The notes: generated by a model from the sequence alone, not told the origin. DNA of 37,164 bases from an uncultured Bacteroidales bacterium (GCA_905210435.1 CAJLWO010000025.1:1-37164); one strand, 5' to 3'. Shown: positions 17,544-26,262, counted from the stretch's first letter. Numbers and translations: made by a program.

Positions 17544-17686
17544 GCAGGTATTGCATAACTTCGGGATATAGGGACGCACGGTCTGTGCGTTTCAGAACGC
17601 ACATTGGTTATCAGCCAATTGGCGGACGCACAGACCGTGCGTCCCTACATTGCTGACCGAAATCACAATGTCTTGCAGCACCTGCA
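17544..17686. repeat. Dispersed element copy 4, GGACGCAC arms, decayed ends
   Basis: Arms 17569-17590 and 17626-17647 are a perfect 22-bp inverted repeat of the same class as copy 3. The ends GCAGGTATTGCATAACT (from 17544) and the complement of GCAGGTGCTGCAAGACATT (to 17686) pair only partly. It lies between the GH-D gene stop and the start of the hybrid regulator. Confidence 0.85.
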
Positions 17687-17700
17687 AATTCCGGACAGTG

Positions 17701-20163
17701 TCAGCGGGCGCTGATTTTCTCGGAGAGAGTAGAACCGTCGGCCATAATGGCGTTGACGATATATACGCCTTTCTGAACGTTGACTTCGAATACAGCCTGC
17801 ACATGGTTGATGTCGTCGACACGAGCCACGCAGCGTCCGCTCAGGTCGTAAAGGGCTACCGACGCCATTTCGGCCGAAGATGACACAACGCATTCGTTGC
17901 CGGCTATCACGGCAGATATAGCGGGGCGGGCGGTCTTGTCGGCAACTATATCGTCGACACCGGCAACCACCTTTGCCAGACGGAACACGCGCACGTCGCC
18001 GGCCGGAACGGAATAATCAAATGATTCCGCTTTGCCGCTGACAGTCTCGCCTGTCCACAGCTCCTTGATTTCCTTTACATTGGACGGCTCTATACCGATG
18101 CTCTCGTAAAGCACGCTGCCGTTGCGGGCGATATATTTGTTGAAGTTGAATACAGCTACATAGACATATTGCGGGGTATCGCGCATATAGACGTAGGCGG
18201 CCTGCTGCGAACCGGTATAGGAACCGCCGTCGACGGGACGGAACGAACCGGTGTTCTCGCGGACGTAAGCGTTGATGTCGGCGTTGCCGAACATCTTGAG
18301 GGCGCGTGCTTTCGAAGCCTCGGGATAAGCGACCACGTCGCCTTTTGCATGACCGTTGTCGTCGACATAGACACATTTATCGGAGAAGCTGTCGCCGATA
18401 ATGAAAGCGCCCGTACACATGCCGGTGGTGACACGCACTCGGTTTTCGCCCTCTGTCTCACCCTTGTTGTGTCCGTCTTTGTGGAGTACAAGCTGGTCGG
18501 GGTCGTTGACTGTGTACAGACGGTCAGTCCACCATCCCCATGTCATGGCGTTCATCACATATTCGCTCTCGCCAAGTTCGCTGAAACGGTCGCAGCACGA
18601 ACGACGTCCGTGGGCCCACTGATAGGGGAACAGCGGTGCCATCGACTCGACGATGTACATGTCATATTTCTTAGCGAGGTCGTAGATGATTTTCATGCCG
18701 TAGTTGTAGGCCATTACGCCGGTAGTGATTTCGGGATTGTACCATGAGTCGCCCTCGCAGATGCCCGCGTTGATGAAGTCCATCTTGATGTATTTGATTT
18801 TCCAGGCCGCCCAGCGCGAGAGGGTATAGTCCATATTATAATAGAATGCGGGATGTGTGGGGTCTATGGCGCAGTACTGTCCTCCCTCGAAAAGGCGGTG
18901 CTCCTTGCCGTTGTATCTTAGCAATGCGTCGCCCCAGGTATATGAAGGAATGTCGCGTATGCCGGTACCGGGGACGCTGCCGTTAAAAGTCCAGTCCCAT
19001 ATCACCATGCCGCCGTAAAGGCCGAGGCGCATGTTAAGCCCTTGCTTTGTCTGGAGGCCTTCCTTGTATGTGCCGTCGGAAAGGAATCTGTTGCCAAGCT
19101 GCGAGATTTCCGATGAAGTCATGCCCCAGCCGTCGCAGAATGAGTCGAGGCTGATGACCGTCTGATCGTTTTTGTCATGAAACCCGAGGTCAAAGAGGTT
19201 ATCCTTGATCCATTGCGCTGTTTCTTTTACAGCCGGAGTGTTGACATGGTTCATCATCACGCCCCATGTGCTCCACCCCATCGGGTTGCCGCCATCCCAG
19301 GGTGCGGGAGGCGTGATTGTGGCGCATGTCTCGGCAAAAGTTTCGAGACCTACGCGCCAGTCGTCGAAGAAACCGATCATATAGCGTGCCGATTCGGCCT
19401 TTGCGCCTTTGACGTAGCCATGGGGTATGACGGTTTTGGTGTTCCAGTCGTAGTCGCGCGTGAGCTGCGAAGTGTAACCTGACAGGAGTTCGAGTTTCTC
19501 GATGAAACGCTTGTAGGACCCCTTGATTGTGATGCCGCTTTTCCATTTGTCGTGGTCGACCGAGCCGGCGACGAATCCGAATTTGGTAGTAGCGTCGAAT
19601 ACGCATCCCACCTCGTGTGACGTCATTTCGTTGCTGAAATCGTAGACTTCGTAGCGACCGTGGCCGTCGTTGTCAAACGGGACCTTTATCATGCGGTGCG
19701 AGGTGCCTTCGGGCAGCTGGCAGCGCGTTTCGGCGGCGAAAGCCACCATGTGGTTGGATTCAATCACTTCGCCGTCATTGTCGGAGGCGACGACCACGCG
19801 TGCAATCATATAAGGCGCTTTGTCGTAGAGACTGAGGGTGTGGGTCATGCTCGCCCTTCCGTCATCGTAGACGCGTGTGAGGGCGCGGCCTGAGCCGATT
19901 TCGTCCTCGAAAGGCACGATGCTGACCGACGATGGGGAAACGGTCATTGAATTTATACTGCCGCTGACTCCGGTGCCGGCTATGCGGTAAGTGACTTCGG
20001 CGTATGCGTTTTTGATGGCTTCTCTGCCGTCAAAACTGATGGTCAAAGTGTTGTCGTCGGCATTGACGATGCTCCATCTGCCCTGTTCGAGCTTTGTCTC
20101 GGCCATCAGAGAGACTGTACCGGCCGTGAGAGCCATTGTCAATATGAGATTTCTTATTTTCAT
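17701..20163 (-). CDS. Clan GH-D (GH27/GH36-like) glycosidase with C-terminal sorting-type domain
   Basis: This 820-residue secreted protein (signal peptide about 21 residues) has an N-terminal beta domain, a TIM barrel from about residue 290 (GWSTWG 296-301) and a C-terminal beta domain. Two aspartates fit the retaining GH-D mechanism: D462 in YIKMDF as nucleophile and D525 in GRRSCCDRF as acid/base candidate. The last 80 residues (SVALYDLSGRCVARV ... GVYIVNAIMADG) resemble a type IX secretion sorting domain, so it may be exported to the surface. It is a diverged paralogue of the gene 38 bases upstream, sharing EGDS, APLFP, RRxxCD and GENR blocks. Alpha-galactosidase is the best guess; another alpha-linked sugar is possible. 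A dispersed repeat follows its stop. Confidence 0.8.
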   Translation of the reverse strand: MKIRNLILTMALTAGTVSLMAETKLEQGRWSIVNADDNTLTISFDGREAIKNAYAEVTYRIAGTGVSGSINSMTVSPSSVSIVPFEDEIGSGRALTRVYDDGRASMTHTLSLYDKAPYMIARVVVASDNDGEVIESNHMVAFAAETRCQLPEGTSHRMIKVPFDNDGHGRYEVYDFSNEMTSHEVGCVFDATTKFGFVAGSVDHDKWKSGITIKGSYKRFIEKLELLSGYTSQLTRDYDWNTKTVIPHGYVKGAKAESARYMIGFFDDWRVGLETFAETCATITPPAPWDGGNPMGWSTWGVMMNHVNTPAVKETAQWIKDNLFDLGFHDKNDQTVISLDSFCDGWGMTSSEISQLGNRFLSDGTYKEGLQTKQGLNMRLGLYGGMVIWDWTFNGSVPGTGIRDIPSYTWGDALLRYNGKEHRLFEGGQYCAIDPTHPAFYYNMDYTLSRWAAWKIKYIKMDFINAGICEGDSWYNPEITTGVMAYNYGMKIIYDLAKKYDMYIVESMAPLFPYQWAHGRRSCCDRFSELGESEYVMNAMTWGWWTDRLYTVNDPDQLVLHKDGHNKGETEGENRVRVTTGMCTGAFIIGDSFSDKCVYVDDNGHAKGDVVAYPEASKARALKMFGNADINAYVRENTGSFRPVDGGSYTGSQQAAYVYMRDTPQYVYVAVFNFNKYIARNGSVLYESIGIEPSNVKEIKELWTGETVSGKAESFDYSVPAGDVRVFRLAKVVAGVDDIVADKTARPAISAVIAGNECVVSSSAEMASVALYDLSGRCVARVDDINHVQAVFEVNVQKGVYIVNAIMADGSTLSEKISAR

Positions 20164-20201
20164 GTTATTATTCTATTAGGTTTATTTTGCAAATGGTTAT
20201 T

Positions 20202-22208
20202 TTATTTTTCGATGCGGAACACTTTGACGTCGCGGGCGGGGATTGCGACATTGATTGCGCCGGTTATATTAAGCGTATCGTGGCTCCAAAGCTCCATTGC
20301 CGGATAGTTGATGGATTCGGAGAGGCCGAGACGGCGCAGCGGAAGGGTTTTCTCTACCGGACGGTCGGTGAAGTTGAATATCGCCACATATATATATTTG
20401 TCGTCGGAGTTGGTGAACATGTCGGCAGCCGATGTGCCCTTTGCATGCTCTACGGGACGGAACGACTTGCAGTTGCGCGCCATAGCGTTGATTTCGCGGT
20501 TGCCGGTATTGCGGATGATGCGTTCCTTGGTGCTCTCGAGGCCGTCTTTGCTCATATCGTCGCCGAGGAAATATACGCCTGTCAGGGCCGACGATGTGAT
20601 GCGCATGCGGTTCTCGCCGTCGGTGGCGCCTTCGTAGACCACATGGTCGGCGTCGTTGTAGTGGTAGAGGTGGTCGAGCCACCAGCCGTAGGTCAGGGCG
20701 TTGAGCACGTATTCGGTATCTTTCACTCCGGCCCAGGCGTCGCAGCTGATACGGCGCGAGTGAGCGTAGTTGGCGGGGAAGAGCGGGGCGATGGAGAGGT
20801 TGATCCACATGCGGTTGCCGTTGATCGAGTCGATGTAGGCCATGCCTTGGTTAAATGCCTGCGTACCGGTTGTCACCGAGGGGTCGTAGTGGGAGTCGCC
20901 CTCGTATGCGCCGTGGGCCATGAAGTCGATTTTGACATATTCGTAGCCCCAGTCGATGAATTGCTCAAGCTGGCGCTTGATACGCGCTTTGGTGCCGGGA
21001 TGGGTCGGGTCGAGGGCGGGAGCGCCGTCAAACTTGACCGGTTCGCCGTTGACATATATGTAGAGGTCCTTCATCTTGTACTGCGGGTCTTCTCCGAGCA
21101 CGCCATCGGGATTTCCGCCCCAGTCGGTGAACGGACACCAGTAGATACCGGCTTTCTGTCCATTGGCATGGCAGTGCTGCACGAACTCGCGGTGCTGGTG
21201 CGGCTTGAAACCGAAGTCCCAGAATGCGTCGAGGTCGATGACCACGCTGCCGTCGGCATCGTGGAAACCGCGGTTGGTGATATTGTCGTGGATAAAGTCG
21301 GATACCTCGACGGCCTTGTCGTAGGTTATTTTGGTCTGCAGCTTGCCCCAGGAATTCCAGCCGAAGGGACGCGGACCCTTGGAGGGCACCGAGGGGGCGA
21401 AGGCGGCACACTGATCGGCGAACAGTTCAAGTCCGTCGCGCCAGTCGTCGGTGGAAATAAGGATTATACGAGGGGATTTCACGGTCTTGCCTGCTACGTG
21501 GCCGTGGGGGCGCTTGTCGCGGGTAAGTTCGGAAGAAGCACCGCCGAAAGCCTCTATGGAAACAATTGCAGCATCGGCGTCGGTAGCGGTCTTTATACCG
21601 GTTTTCCATATATCATGCTCGACAGAACCGATTACCAGTCCTTTGCGTGTATCGGCATTGAACAATGCGGCCACTTCGTAGGATTCGGGAATGGCATCGC
21701 CGAAGGGTGTATTGGTGTAGCGCACCCATGCGTCATTGTCGTAAGGAATGGATACCGCATAGTTGCCCGACCGGTCGGTAAAATGATACGGCTGACGGGT
21801 GGAGACAGGCGCAAGGAAATTAAGCGCGAAACCATCCTTCTGCGCGGCATCGCCCTCTACCGACAGGCGGATGAGGATGAAGTCGGGGTAAATATCGTAG
21901 TCGACAGTAGCTTTCTCCCTGCCTGCCGTGCCTGTCACCGTAACCCTGAGAGCGTCACCGTGGACATCGGATATACGGCGCGACGAGGTTTTTACATTCT
22001 GAAGGGCCTCGGGGCGACGGACATTATCATCGAGTCCCCATGCCGGGATATTGGCTTTGATAATCGTGTCACTGCCGGCCACGATTGTGACGGCACCGGT
22101 TGAATTGTCGACAGTCAGCTGTCGTCCGTCATGAGTATACGTCTTGTTTGAAGCGAGAACTGAGAGAGGGGTTGTCAAAATCAGGCAAGAAAGCAATAGT
22201 TTTTGCAT
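20202..22208 (-). CDS. Clan GH-D (GH27/GH36-like) glycosidase, first gene of the block
   Basis: This 668-residue protein with a signal peptide (cleavage near LSVLAS) has a beta-sandwich N-terminus and a TIM barrel starting at PFGWNSWGK (281-289), the GWNSW form typical of GH27. Candidate catalytic residues are D428 in YVKIDF and D490 in RRISCDAW. It resembles the downstream 820-residue protein throughout the barrel, for example EGDSHYDPSVTTGTQAF against EGDSWYNPEITTGVMAY, but ends at its beta domain and has no sorting-type tail. The two products may therefore work in different places, perhaps periplasm and surface. It is probably first in the transcript: a TAnnTTTG element lies just upstream and a 286-base gap separates it from the SpmA/SpmB gene. 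Confidence 0.8.
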   Translation of the reverse strand: MQKLLLSCLILTTPLSVLASNKTYTHDGRQLTVDNSTGAVTIVAGSDTIIKANIPAWGLDDNVRRPEALQNVKTSSRRISDVHGDALRVTVTGTAGREKATVDYDIYPDFILIRLSVEGDAAQKDGFALNFLAPVSTRQPYHFTDRSGNYAVSIPYDNDAWVRYTNTPFGDAIPESYEVAALFNADTRKGLVIGSVEHDIWKTGIKTATDADAAIVSIEAFGGASSELTRDKRPHGHVAGKTVKSPRIILISTDDWRDGLELFADQCAAFAPSVPSKGPRPFGWNSWGKLQTKITYDKAVEVSDFIHDNITNRGFHDADGSVVIDLDAFWDFGFKPHQHREFVQHCHANGQKAGIYWCPFTDWGGNPDGVLGEDPQYKMKDLYIYVNGEPVKFDGAPALDPTHPGTKARIKRQLEQFIDWGYEYVKIDFMAHGAYEGDSHYDPSVTTGTQAFNQGMAYIDSINGNRMWINLSIAPLFPANYAHSRRISCDAWAGVKDTEYVLNALTYGWWLDHLYHYNDADHVVYEGATDGENRMRITSSALTGVYFLGDDMSKDGLESTKERIIRNTGNREINAMARNCKSFRPVEHAKGTSAADMFTNSDDKYIYVAIFNFTDRPVEKTLPLRRLGLSESINYPAMELWSHDTLNITGAINVAIPARDVKVFRIEK

Positions 22209-22238
22209 GGCTGGAATAATTGGTTTGTAAATTGACGC

Positions 22239-22246
22239 AAAAATAA
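22239..22246 (-). promoter_or_regulatory. Candidate -7 element for the GH-D-led operon
   Basis: Minus-strand TATTTTTG about 30 bases upstream of the ATG at 22208. No TTTG occurs at the normal -33 distance, which would suit a promoter that needs an activator such as the hybrid regulator. The rest of 22209-22494 is A/T-rich with no gene seen. Confidence 0.4.
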
Positions 22247-22494
22247 AGAAATTTACATAACCAGCCTTAATATATAATACTCAAAAAATGAAAATTTTGC
22301 GGATTTATTCAAGAAAATAGAAAATTTTCGCACAAACAAAAGAATTGGTTCAAATCGAATTGTCGCATCAGAACAAATTGATTTACAACTAAATATAAAT
22401 CAAAAGCCACAGGAAAGAAAAAAATATTTATAAAATTTGCAGTCAAGCCTCCCGGCATGGAAACGAATCAGCAGAACCATAGGCCCGACAAGCA

Positions 22495-23727
22495 TCAATG
22501 GAAGAAGATATAGGCCGCGATTATGCCCGACACGGAGCCGACAATATCGGCAAGGAGGGCATAGCTGACGGCATAACGCGTGCGTTTTATACCCACCGAC
22601 CCGAAGTAGACGGCAAGCACGTAGAACATCGTATCGGTGGAGCCCTGTATCGATGCCGATACCCTCGCCACGAAAGAGTCGGCGCCGTGTGTAGCCATCA
22701 GGTCGACCATCATGCCGCGCGAGCCGGAACCGCTCAGCGGCTTCATGACGGCCGTAGGAAATGCCTCGACCCAATCGGAGTCAATGCCGATGGCGTTGAC
22801 GACAGCTATCAGTCCGTCGGTAAGCACCGTCATGGCTCCCGACACCCTGAACATGCCGATAGCCACAAGGATTGCCACAAGATAGGGTATAATCATGACC
22901 GCGGTATGAAATCCTTCCTTGGCGCCATCGATAAAAGTATCATACATGTTGACATGCCTGCAGAAGCCCGCGACAAGGAAGGATATTATGACCGCGAAAA
23001 GCAAGAAGTTGGCTACAAAACCGGAATAGGTCTGCACCTGCTCCTCGTCAAGTCCGCTGAAGAAAAATACGATTCCTCCAATGATGAGAGCCATGCCGCC
23101 GAGCCATGCGAGGAGCACAGGGTCGAGCAGACGTATTTTCTGCTTGATACACAAGGCTATGATGCCTACCATAGTAGCGATAAAGGTAGCGAGCAGAATA
23201 GGCATGAATACATCGGTAGGATTGGCGGCTCCGGCCTGGAGGCGGTACATCATGATGGAGATGGGTATAAGGCACAGCCCTGACGCATTGAGCACCAGAA
23301 ACATAATCATCGCGTCGGAGGCCCGGGTCTTGTCGGGATTGATCGACTGCAATTCCTGCATTGCCTTCAGTCCCATAGGAGTTGCGGCATTGTCGAGACC
23401 GAGCATATTGGCCGACACATTCATGAAAATTGACCCCATGGCGGGATGACCCTTTGGCACTCCCGGGAAAAGCCGAGAAAAAAGGGGGCTTATAAGGCGG
23501 CCGAAGAAGCTGATTACCCCTCCCCTCTCGCCGATTTTCATCAATCCCATCCACAGGGCGAGCACACCTGTCAGCCCGAGTGAGATTTCAAACGCCGTGG
23601 AGGCCGAGGAAAATGAGGCCGACATAATGTCGGACCATACCTGAAGGTCGCCGGCAAAAATTGTCTTACCCACCGCCACGATAAATGCAATCGCAAAAAA
23701 AGCTATCCAGATATAATTGAGAACCAT
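22495..23727 (-). CDS. SpmA/SpmB fusion, nucleoside-recognition (gate) domain membrane protein
   Basis: A 410-residue integral membrane protein with about ten hydrophobic helices. The N-terminal half (about 1-200) is like spore maturation protein SpmA, with MGLMKIGERGG and NMLGLDNAATPMGLKAM. The C-terminal half is like SpmB, with PYLVAILVAIGMFRVSGA, KPLSGSGSRGMMVD and SIQGSTDTMFYVLAVYFG. In endospore formers these are two genes; fused forms are common in Bacteroidetes, which do not sporulate, so transport of an unknown small molecule is likelier than a spore role. It is divergent from an HTH-S24 repressor, and a palindrome between the two promoters could allow shared control. Its predicted leader of about 140 bases contains short TAGCTAT-like repeats. 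Confidence 0.88.
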   Translation of the reverse strand: MVLNYIWIAFFAIAFIVAVGKTIFAGDLQVWSDIMSASFSSASTAFEISLGLTGVLALWMGLMKIGERGGVISFFGRLISPLFSRLFPGVPKGHPAMGSIFMNVSANMLGLDNAATPMGLKAMQELQSINPDKTRASDAMIMFLVLNASGLCLIPISIMMYRLQAGAANPTDVFMPILLATFIATMVGIIALCIKQKIRLLDPVLLAWLGGMALIIGGIVFFFSGLDEEQVQTYSGFVANFLLFAVIISFLVAGFCRHVNMYDTFIDGAKEGFHTAVMIIPYLVAILVAIGMFRVSGAMTVLTDGLIAVVNAIGIDSDWVEAFPTAVMKPLSGSGSRGMMVDLMATHGADSFVARVSASIQGSTDTMFYVLAVYFGSVGIKRTRYAVSYALLADIVGSVSGIIAAYIFFH

Positions 23728-23812
23728 GGCAATTTTTATTTTAAATGTGGAATTTTGAGTTGGCCTTACCGGCGGGGATATTATTACGGGAATTACGCTA
23801 TCCGCCTTAACT

Positions 23813-23865
23813 TTATAGCTATCTTAGCTATTATAGCCATTATAGGCAGATATTACTGCAGACTT
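23813..23865. repeat. Short TAGCTAT/TATAGC repeats in the SpmA/SpmB leader
   Basis: Four short related words follow each other at 8-10 base steps (TATAGCTA, TTAGCTAT, TATAGCCAT, TATAGGCA). AGCTA-TCT-TAGCT also forms a small hairpin. On the minus strand they lie in the predicted untranslated leader, between the promoter and the ATG at 23727. Confidence 0.5.
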
Positions 23866-23873
23866 AGCTGATG

Positions 23874-23904
23874 CAAAAATAATATAAATAACATCAAATA
23901 CAAA
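23874..23904 (-). promoter_or_regulatory. Promoter of the SpmA/SpmB gene
   Basis: Minus-strand TTTG (23901-23904), 19 bases, TATTTTTG (23874-23881). Both boxes and the spacing fit the Bacteroidetes consensus. The leader would be about 140 bases. Confidence 0.6.
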
Positions 23905-23916
23905 AAAATCTTAATT

Positions 23917-23947
23917 TATGGTATTTTTACGAGGTAATATTACCATA
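23917..23947. promoter_or_regulatory. Candidate operator between the repressor and SpmA/SpmB genes
   Basis: GGTAATATTACC (23933-23944) is a perfect 12-bp palindrome. An outer pair TATGGTA (23917-23923) and TACCATA (23941-23947) overlaps it. The site takes the place of the missing -33 box of the repressor promoter and lies 13-40 bases upstream of the SpmA/SpmB -33 box, so one bound dimer could affect both. Confidence 0.55.
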
Positions 23948-23963
23948 GGGCTGTTTTTTGTAT

Positions 23964-23971
23964 TATCTTTG
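23964..23971 (+). promoter_or_regulatory. Candidate -7 element of the repressor gene
   Basis: TATCTTTG fits TAnnTTTG and would start the transcript near 23977, about 13 bases before the ATG at 23990. No TTTG lies at the normal distance upstream; the palindrome 23933-23944 is there instead. Confidence 0.5.
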
Positions 23972-23989
23972 CGGCATATATACATCAAT

Positions 23990-24679
23990 ATGGACAATCA
24001 GGGAATAATCAACAGGATACGCTATCTGCTCGAACACTCGCCGGCATCGCTGACACAGGCGGAAATGGCCCGGCGCATAGGCATGGACCCGTCAAATTTT
24101 TCCAAACACCTGTCGGGCAAGCTGCCTATATCGCGCTCGCTCGTCAACCGCATAGTGGTGGAACTCGGCATATCGAAAAACTGGCTTGAGAACGGTGAAG
24201 GAATGCCATTTGAAAAGAGGAGCAATCCGGAGGTTGTGGAATATGACGAAGTAAGGCTTTTCAAACAGCCTTACAGGGGTATACCGGTCTATGACATAGA
24301 TGTGACCGCAGGGTGTCGTCCGCTCGAGCGGATGCTTACCGACGACCGGGTGAAAGGCTATGTCGACCTGCCTCGCATGAATCCCGACTCGATACTTGTC
24401 AGAGTGAGCGGCGACTCGATGGAACCGCGCATCATGGACGGCGGTTTCATAGCGATACGTCCGGTAAAATCAAGTTCCACGATATTCTGGGGGCAGATAT
24501 ATCTGGTGATGCTGTCAGACTACCGCATGGTCAAGGTGCTTCGGCGCCATCCCACCGACCGGTCAATGGTAATTTTACACAGCGAGAACCCGTTGTACGA
24601 CGACATGGACGTGCCCCGCGACGAGATTGAGGCATTATTTTTGGTAGAAACTATTCTTAACATCAAAAACCTTTGCTAA
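23990..24679 (+). CDS. HTH and S24 peptidase-like transcriptional repressor
   Basis: A 229-residue protein with an N-terminal HTH (LTQAEMARRIGMDPSNFSKH, 21-40) and a C-terminal LexA/CI-type S24 domain. The latent protease residues are present: S143 in VSGDSMEP, K182 in YRMVKVLRR, and a candidate self-cleavage site A107-G108 in DVTAGC. Such proteins repress promoters until RecA-type signals or another cue provoke self-cleavage. I start it at 23990, not at the in-frame ATG at 23918, because a TATCTTTG promoter element at 23964-23971 lies between and the upstream residues are hydrophobic and unlike the family. No phage genes are near, so it looks like a resident regulator. Candidate targets are itself, the SpmA/SpmB gene and possibly the LRR gene after it. 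Confidence 0.9.
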   Translation: MDNQGIINRIRYLLEHSPASLTQAEMARRIGMDPSNFSKHLSGKLPISRSLVNRIVVELGISKNWLENGEGMPFEKRSNPEVVEYDEVRLFKQPYRGIPVYDIDVTAGCRPLERMLTDDRVKGYVDLPRMNPDSILVRVSGDSMEPRIMDGGFIAIRPVKSSSTIFWGQIYLVMLSDYRMVKVLRRHPTDRSMVILHSENPLYDDMDVPRDEIEALFLVETILNIKNLC

Positions 24680-24702
24680 TCGGCGATAAATCACTAATTT
24701 TG
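24672..24702 (+). promoter_or_regulatory. Promoter of the LRR protein gene
   Basis: TTTG (24672-24675), 19 bases, TAATTTTG (24695-24702), an exact match in boxes and spacing. The -33 box lies in the last codons of the repressor gene. The leader is about 42 bases and contains a repeated ACGACAYAAGAAT. Confidence 0.65.
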
Positions 24703-24750
24703 TGACATACAATCTATCTTATCAACGACATAAGAATCAACGACACAAGA

Positions 24751-26262
24751 ATGAAATTAAAATCCTTACTGACAATAGCCGCATTATGCAGTGCCACTGC
24801 ATCCAACGCTCTTGAAATCACGACTGTAGAGGGGGGAACCCTCAGTTCGCTGACAGGAGATGACACGACCGTCACGACGCTGTCGGTAACAGGCCCCGTC
24901 AACGCCTACGATTTCGAATACATCAGCGGCACACTCAAGTCACTGACCTCTCTCGACCTGAGCCGAGCCACCATCACGGCCGCAAGCGGAGCCAAAACCG
25001 CTACGGGCAGCAGCGAATTTTATGCTGACGAACTTCCGCCGTATGCCCTGTTCGGCACAAATCTAACAAAAGTTATCCTCCCTGAAAACCTTATAATAGT
25101 CGGGGAAGGCGCACTCGGCAACACCCCCATCACATCAATCACAATCCCCCCAAGTGTCACGACAATAAACAATTACGCATTCACCAACTGCGACAAGCTC
25201 ACTGAAATAACAGTTCCGTCGACGGTGACCGCACTGGGCGCCGGCGTATGGAAAGGATGTAAGTCACTGGAAAAAGCCACCATCCACACACAGATGGATG
25301 AGATAGGCGCAGGAATGTTCGAGGGGTGCACCAATCTGTCGGAAATACAACTGCAACCTACATTCAAACGCATCGGCGACAGCAGTTTCGCCAACTGCAC
25401 GTCGCTGAATACCATCACATTTCCGGCCACACTTGTATCAATAGGCGACAAAGCATTCTACAACAGCGGATTGACATCCGTGCTTCTTGACAACAGCCCC
25501 GCACTCGCATCAATAGGCGACTTCGCTTTCGCGGAATGCAAGCAGCTCGAGAGCGTCTCGATGGGCAACAGCACCACAACGCTCGGCAAAGGTCTGTTTT
25601 TCGACGACACGGCATTGAGCCAGGTACAGCTGCCGGCATCGGCATCGGTAATCCCCGCATTCACATTCAAGGGCACCACGGCCATCAATCCCGAAACAGC
25701 ACTTCCCGTCAACACCAAAGAGATTAACGATTATGCGCTCTACGGCTGGGAGCATGTCGAAAGCATCATACTGCCTGAAGGAACGGAATATATAGGCACC
25801 GGAGCGATGGAAGGCTGGAACTCGCTCCGGAAACTCGGCGCGGAAAACCTATCGGCAGTGCCGGCACTCGGCGAGAATGTATGGAACGGCATCAACCAGG
25901 GCGATGTATACCTGTATGTCAAAAGCTCTACGGCCGATGACTTCAGATCGGCCGACCAGTGGAAGGATTTCAAAATCACTATCGGCTCGACAGGTGCCGA
26001 CGAAATCATCAATGACGTAACGGGCGAAAACGGAAGCGCCAACGTAGACTTCACGGTGGGCGACGGCTATCTGCGCGTACAGTCGCACGGAGCCGACATA
26101 GCCGACATCAGGATATACGACCTCAACGGGCGCAGCCGCTACATGGCTACCGTAGATACCGACGCGCTGACAGTCAACACCATGCAATGGCGCGGCTCGA
26201 TGCTTATAGTCGACGTGAAACTCGCCGACGGCTCACGTGCCACTGTAAAACTGTCAATCTGA
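24751..26262 (+). CDS. Secreted leucine-rich repeat (LRR_5, BspA-like) surface protein
   Basis: A 503-residue protein with a signal peptide of about 20 residues (MKLKSLLTIAALCSATASNA). Residues from about 100 to 375 are LRR_5 repeats of the Treponema/BspA type, period about 23, with cores such as 'ITIPPSVTTINNYAFTNCDKL' shortened to variants like FPATLVSIGDKAFYNS. The final 80 residues (DIRIYDLNGRSRYMATV ... LIVDVKLADG) resemble a type IX secretion sorting domain and match the tail of the 820-residue GH-D enzyme in style. BspA-like proteins bind host matrix proteins or other bacteria; the ligand here is unknown. A near-ideal promoter at 24672-24702 drives it, with its -33 box inside the repressor's last codons. 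trmB follows after 24 bases. Confidence 0.87.
   Translation: MKLKSLLTIAALCSATASNALEITTVEGGTLSSLTGDDTTVTTLSVTGPVNAYDFEYISGTLKSLTSLDLSRATITAASGAKTATGSSEFYADELPPYALFGTNLTKVILPENLIIVGEGALGNTPITSITIPPSVTTINNYAFTNCDKLTEITVPSTVTALGAGVWKGCKSLEKATIHTQMDEIGAGMFEGCTNLSEIQLQPTFKRIGDSSFANCTSLNTITFPATLVSIGDKAFYNSGLTSVLLDNSPALASIGDFAFAECKQLESVSMGNSTTTLGKGLFFDDTALSQVQLPASASVIPAFTFKGTTAINPETALPVNTKEINDYALYGWEHVESIILPEGTEYIGTGAMEGWNSLRKLGAENLSAVPALGENVWNGINQGDVYLYVKSSTADDFRSADQWKDFKITIGSTGADEIINDVTGENGSANVDFTVGDGYLRVQSHGADIADIRIYDLNGRSRYMATVDTDALTVNTMQWRGSMLIVDVKLADGSRATVKLSI

Noticed and set aside
20187..22103. Long plus-strand open frame of 638 codons opposite the second GH-D gene
   Set aside because: Same shadow effect; the minus-strand protein has a signal peptide and catalytic motifs, this one has none.
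22209..22494. Small gene in the A/T-rich gap between the SpmA/SpmB and GH-D genes
   Set aside because: No open frame with a credible start was seen; only a -7-like box near 22239.
23990..24679. Prophage or integrated element marked by the CI/LexA-like repressor
   Set aside because: No integrase, attachment repeats or phage genes surround it; neighbours are chromosomal genes.
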